Source: Phycisphaerales bacterium
GTDB taxonomy: Bacteria; Planctomycetota; Phycisphaerae; Sedimentisphaerales; Anaerohalosphaeraceae
Direction: 5' to 3'
DNA length: 9,547 nucleotides
Assembly (NCBI GenBank): GCA_011055475.1
Contig: DSDH01000495.1
Location: 1 to 9,547, forward strand
Shown piece by piece: positions 7,717 through 9,547 of this stretch. The notes beneath the pieces were generated by a model. That model was not told where the DNA came from, did no database searches, and saw only the letters and a list, made by a program, of their open reading frames with translations. Every line of letters begins with the position of its first letter. The first letter of the stretch is position 1. The position numbers and the translations under genes are program-made.

Positions 7717-7755
7717 AAAAAAGGGGGCCGTGAGGTACGCGCACGTCACGGCCCC
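7717..7755 (-). terminator. Strong intrinsic terminator on the minus strand
   Basis: A perfect 10-bp inverted repeat, GGGGCCGTGA (7724-7733) and TCACGGCCCC (7746-7755), has a 12-base loop. On the minus strand it is followed by one C and then six T (7722-7717), the standard rho-independent form. On the plus strand no T-run follows, so it acts only on minus-strand transcripts. No protein gene lies just upstream on that strand: the next gene to the right is on the plus strand. It also lies upstream of the phosphatase promoter, so it should not be part of that gene's own leader. Confidence 0.8.
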
Positions 7756-7806
7756 TGGCGATCCCCTGCGAGGCTCCGGGACCTGCTGCATACCGCGTTG
7801 GCGCTG

Positions 7807-7819
7807 CGACGGCCCGTCG
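7807..7819. repeat. Inverted repeat CGACGG-C-CCGTCG, near copy of the 7699 palindrome
   Basis: Six-base arms surround a single central C. It differs from the palindrome at 7699-7710 essentially by one missing central base and lies 108 bases from it. It could be a second binding site for the same regulator or a stem within a transcript. Confidence 0.3.
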
Positions 7820-7823
7820 GTGT

Positions 7824-8009
7824 ATCCGCGCAAGGGCTCACACCCGTGGGATAGCGTCCGGCGTTGGACGCCGACACTGACAAAGAGAACCCAGCATCCG
7901 GCTCAAGGGCTCTACACAGCGCCTTTACCCCGATGCTGTATCGCATACTGGCATCGAAGCCAAAGGTTCGTGAAAAAAAGCCGTCGGGACGCAAGCAGGC
8001 TCTTACGAC
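7824..8009. repeat. Degenerate direct repeats in the gene-free region
   Basis: Two copies of a 20-22 base element, at 7824-7843 and 7896-7917, share ATCCG, then CAAGGGCTC, then ACAC. They differ by two single-base insertions and one or two substitutions. A third, weaker copy at 7991-8009 keeps GCAAG, GGCTC and AC-AC with extra bases between. The copies lie 72 and about 90 bases apart. A stem-loop follows the first two copies clearly. The two better copies are unlikely to be chance; the third is uncertain. Nothing similar was seen elsewhere in the window. Confidence 0.45.
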
Positions 8010-8051
8010 CGCCGGACGCCGTATCGCGCGGCAAATATGGTCAACAGAAAC

Positions 8052-8080
8052 ATGACAGGAAGGCCGGATTCCGTTAGGAT
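8052..8080 (+). promoter_or_regulatory. Sigma-70-like promoter of the DUF3592 gene
   Basis: ATGACA (8052-8057; five of six to TTGACA), a 17-base spacer and TAGGAT (8075-8080; four of six to TATAAT) predict a transcript start near 8087. That gives a leader of about 40 or 60 bases, depending on which start codon of the DUF3592 gene is used. Confidence 0.5.
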
Positions 8081-8131
8081 CGGGAGGGTACAACGCCTGA
8101 TGGAGACGACGGGAAGGACGCACACGTGGCC

Positions 8132-8137
8132 GGAGGG
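8132..8137 (+). promoter_or_regulatory. Ribosome-binding site GGAGGG for the ATG at 8147
   Basis: GGAGGG is nine bases before ATG 8147. A rival start, GTG at 8126, has GGGAAGGA (8111-8118) seven bases before it, the same octamer used by the two folate genes. Both are plausible, and the proteins differ by seven residues only. Confidence 0.5.
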
Positions 8138-8146
8138 AACACCAGC

Positions 8147-9547
8147 ATGCGGCGGCACAGCGCCTCAGGATCGTCATCGACCGAGACCCTTGGAGGGCGG
8201 CTGGTCGGAAGCATCGTGTTTCTGATGTTCGCCGGCATCGGGGGCTTTATTACAGTCATGATCGTCCGCGAGGCCCTCGATCGGCTCCGGCTTTACGCCT
8301 GGAACGCCGTGCCCTGTCAAATCGTCCGCTCGGAGGTCGGCCAGGAGGAAGGGTCCGACCGGTACTTTCCGGTGGTTGAATACACCTACCAGGTGGGCCA
8401 GCGGACCTACACGGGCACGCGGCACACGCTCACACCCCGCCGCTACGACCGGTACAGCGAGGTGATGGCGATCATCGCCCGTTTTCCCCCGGGCAGTGAA
8501 CAACGATGCTTCGTCGATCCCGAACAACCCGTCTACGCCGTGCTCAAGCGGCAGAGCCCCTGGTTTGGTCTGGTGGCGCTGTTTCCCCTGCTGTTCGTGC
8601 TGATCGGCGTGGGGGGGCTGTATGCCCTGTGGCGACCGGGGGGCCGGCGGATGGCCCCATCGGCATCCAACGCCGCCGTCAAGAAGGACAAAAGCGCCGC
8701 CTTGGGCGTGGGGTTTTTCGCCCTCTTCGCCCTGGCGGGGTTCGGCTTTCTCATACCCTTTTTCATTCTGCCGGTGATACGGATCATCGGGGCGCAAGAT
8801 TGGCCCGCCGTGCCCTGCACGATACTTCACGGAAAGGTCCGCTCACATTCCGACAGTGACGGCACCACCTACAGCATCGACATCCTTTACGAGTACGAGA
8901 TTGACGGCCGCACGTACAAGTCCGACCGCTACAACTTCATGACCGGTTCCAGCAGCGGCTGCCGCGGCAAACAGGACATCGTCGATACCTACCTGCGTGC
9001 CGAGAAACCGGTTTGCTACGTTAATCCCGAGGACCCCAGCCAGGCCGTGCTGAACCGGGGGTTTTCGCTGACGATGCTGTTCGGCCTGATACCGTTGGTG
9101 TTTGTGCTGGTCGGCGTGGGCGGAATGATCGGCGTGACCCGCGCCGCACGGCGTAAGGCCCGGCGGCTCACCCAGGCCGACTGGCTGCCGGAGACGGCGA
9201 CCCAACGGGCTTGCGAACTGGATAACGAATACCGCTTGGCGGTTGCGGGCCCGGCCGGGCCGGTCGTCCTCAAGGCCCCTTATGGCCGATGGGGCAAGCT
9301 GATCGGCGTGATCATCTTCGCGGCGATCTGGAACGGCATCGTCTCGGTCTTCCTCGTGATTGCCGTACGGGGTTTTCAGCGGGGGCACCCCGAATGGTGC
9401 CTGACGCTGTTTCTGATTCCGTTCGTTCTGGTCGGGCTCGGGACCTTGGTGGCGGTGGTCTATCAGTTTCTGGCCCTGTTCAACCCCCGTGCAAAGCTGA
9501 CGGTGGCGACGGCGACGATTCCCTTGGGTGGTTCGGTGTCGCTGAGC
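8147..9547 (+). CDS. Tandem DUF3592 membrane protein, 3' partial
   Basis: The frame is open from 8078 to the right edge without a stop, giving at least 467 residues from ATG 8147. Likely membrane helices are at about 19-40, 139-161, 187-212, 306-330, 385-408 and 418-444. Two copies of a DUF3592-type unit are visible, residues about 20-162 and 190-330. Each has a helix, then WxAVPC (52-57 and 219-224), a beta-rich loop with a Y-x-Y ... G-R/Q-T-Y motif, then C-F/Y-V-D/N-P-E-x-P near 121-128 and 290-297, A-V-L, and a closing helix with FVLxGVGG. The soluble loops probably lie on one side of the membrane. After the second copy come a charged linker, two more helices and the start of a beta-like segment cut by the window edge. 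The function of DUF3592 is unknown, and nothing in the neighbours explains it. It is transcribed away from the phosphatase gene from its own promoter. Confidence 0.85.
   Translation, partial: MRRHSASGSSSTETLGGRLVGSIVFLMFAGIGGFITVMIVREALDRLRLYAWNAVPCQIVRSEVGQEEGSDRYFPVVEYTYQVGQRTYTGTRHTLTPRRYDRYSEVMAIIARFPPGSEQRCFVDPEQPVYAVLKRQSPWFGLVALFPLLFVLIGVGGLYALWRPGGRRMAPSASNAAVKKDKSAALGVGFFALFALAGFGFLIPFFILPVIRIIGAQDWPAVPCTILHGKVRSHSDSDGTTYSIDILYEYEIDGRTYKSDRYNFMTGSSSGCRGKQDIVDTYLRAEKPVCYVNPEDPSQAVLNRGFSLTMLFGLIPLVFVLVGVGGMIGVTRAARRKARRLTQADWLPETATQRACELDNEYRLAVAGPAGPVVLKAPYGRWGKLIGVIIFAAIWNGIVSVFLVIAVRGFQRGHPEWCLTLFLIPFVLVGLGTLVAVVYQFLALFNPRAKLTVATATIPLGGSVSLS

Larger units (their letters stand above)
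7717..8044 (-). ncRNA. Candidate small RNA gene ending at the strong terminator
   Basis: The gene-free region 7635-8146 has no convincing protein: its open frames are Arg-, Ser- and Cys-rich and lack a plausible start context. It does have a strong minus-strand terminator and several local hairpins: GCGTCC/GGACGC at 7854-7871; CGATGC/GCATCG with nested GTAT/ATAC at 7931-7956; CGAA-CC/GG-TTCG at 7955-7970. A minus-strand transcript of up to about 330 bases would explain the terminator. The right boundary is set only by a TTGACC hexamer (8044-8039), whose -10 partner is weak (TACGGC, spacer 15). I checked for marks of tmRNA, RNase P RNA and SRP RNA and saw none. The RNA could equally be a short unstable antisense product. 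Confidence 0.35.

Noticed and set aside
7983..8030. Resemblance to the 3' half of a c-di-GMP-I (GEMM) riboswitch
   Set aside because: GGGACGCAAGC followed by a GCCGG stretch recalls the conserved core, but the 5' half (GGCAAACC and a GAAA-capped stem) is missing and the key helix cannot form. It also lies upstream of the best promoter for the plus-strand gene. A covariance-model search would settle it.
7730..8177. Open frames of 115 (plus) and 143 (minus) codons in the gene-free region
   Set aside because: Both are rich in Arg, Ser, Pro and Cys, have no hydrophobic-core pattern, and lack a good ribosome-binding site. The minus frame would also run across the predicted promoter of the DUF3592 gene.
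8174..8830. 218-codon open frame on the minus strand
   Set aside because: It is antisense to the DUF3592 membrane protein, whose duplicated motifs show clearly which strand is coding.
1..9547. CRISPR arrays, tRNA or rRNA genes, insertion sequences, phage or integrase genes
   Set aside because: No regularly spaced near-identical repeats, cloverleaf-like sequence, transposase motifs or terminal inverted repeats were seen on either strand.

Overview
This 9.5 kb window is GC-rich, gene-dense bacterial DNA holding five protein genes: two cut by the window edges, three complete. Domain content and style suggest a planctomycete, possibly of the Phycisphaerae type. The hints are a glycohydrolase fusion with a C-terminal beta-sandwich, a tandem DUF3592 membrane protein, a membrane-anchored SpoIIE-type phosphatase, and a fused homocysteine methyltransferase/methylene-THF reductase beside formate-THF ligase. 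There is no rRNA or phylogenetic marker here, so this assignment is inference.

Left part (1-2184): the C-terminal 727 codons of a large protein that joins a nucleoside hydrolase-like domain, an ADP-ribosylglycohydrolase domain and a C-terminal beta-rich domain in one reading frame. It is open at the left edge.

Middle part (2381-6200): two same-strand one-carbon genes. The first is a fused homocysteine S-methyltransferase/5,10-methylene-THF reductase (620 aa). The second is formate-tetrahydrofolate ligase (595 aa). Together they could carry formate carbon through folate to methyl-THF and methionine, with the cyclohydrolase/dehydrogenase (FolD type) supplied from elsewhere. Both have the same GGGAAGGA ribosome-binding sequence.

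Right part: a convergent minus-strand gene (6246-7634) encodes a six-helix membrane protein with a cytoplasmic PP2C/SpoIIE phosphatase domain. A 512-bp gene-free region (7635-8146) follows. It holds the phosphatase promoter, a textbook intrinsic terminator that faces the phosphatase but lies upstream of that promoter, several hairpins, degenerate direct repeats, two near-identical GC palindromes, and a good promoter for the last gene. No protein gene ends at that terminator, so an undescribed minus-strand RNA is the simplest explanation. The last gene (8147 to the right edge) encodes a multi-pass membrane protein with two tandem DUF3592 units.

The points most worth following up are the glycohydrolase fusion and the possible small RNA locus at about 7717-8044. 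No tRNA, rRNA, CRISPR array, insertion sequence or integrase was seen.
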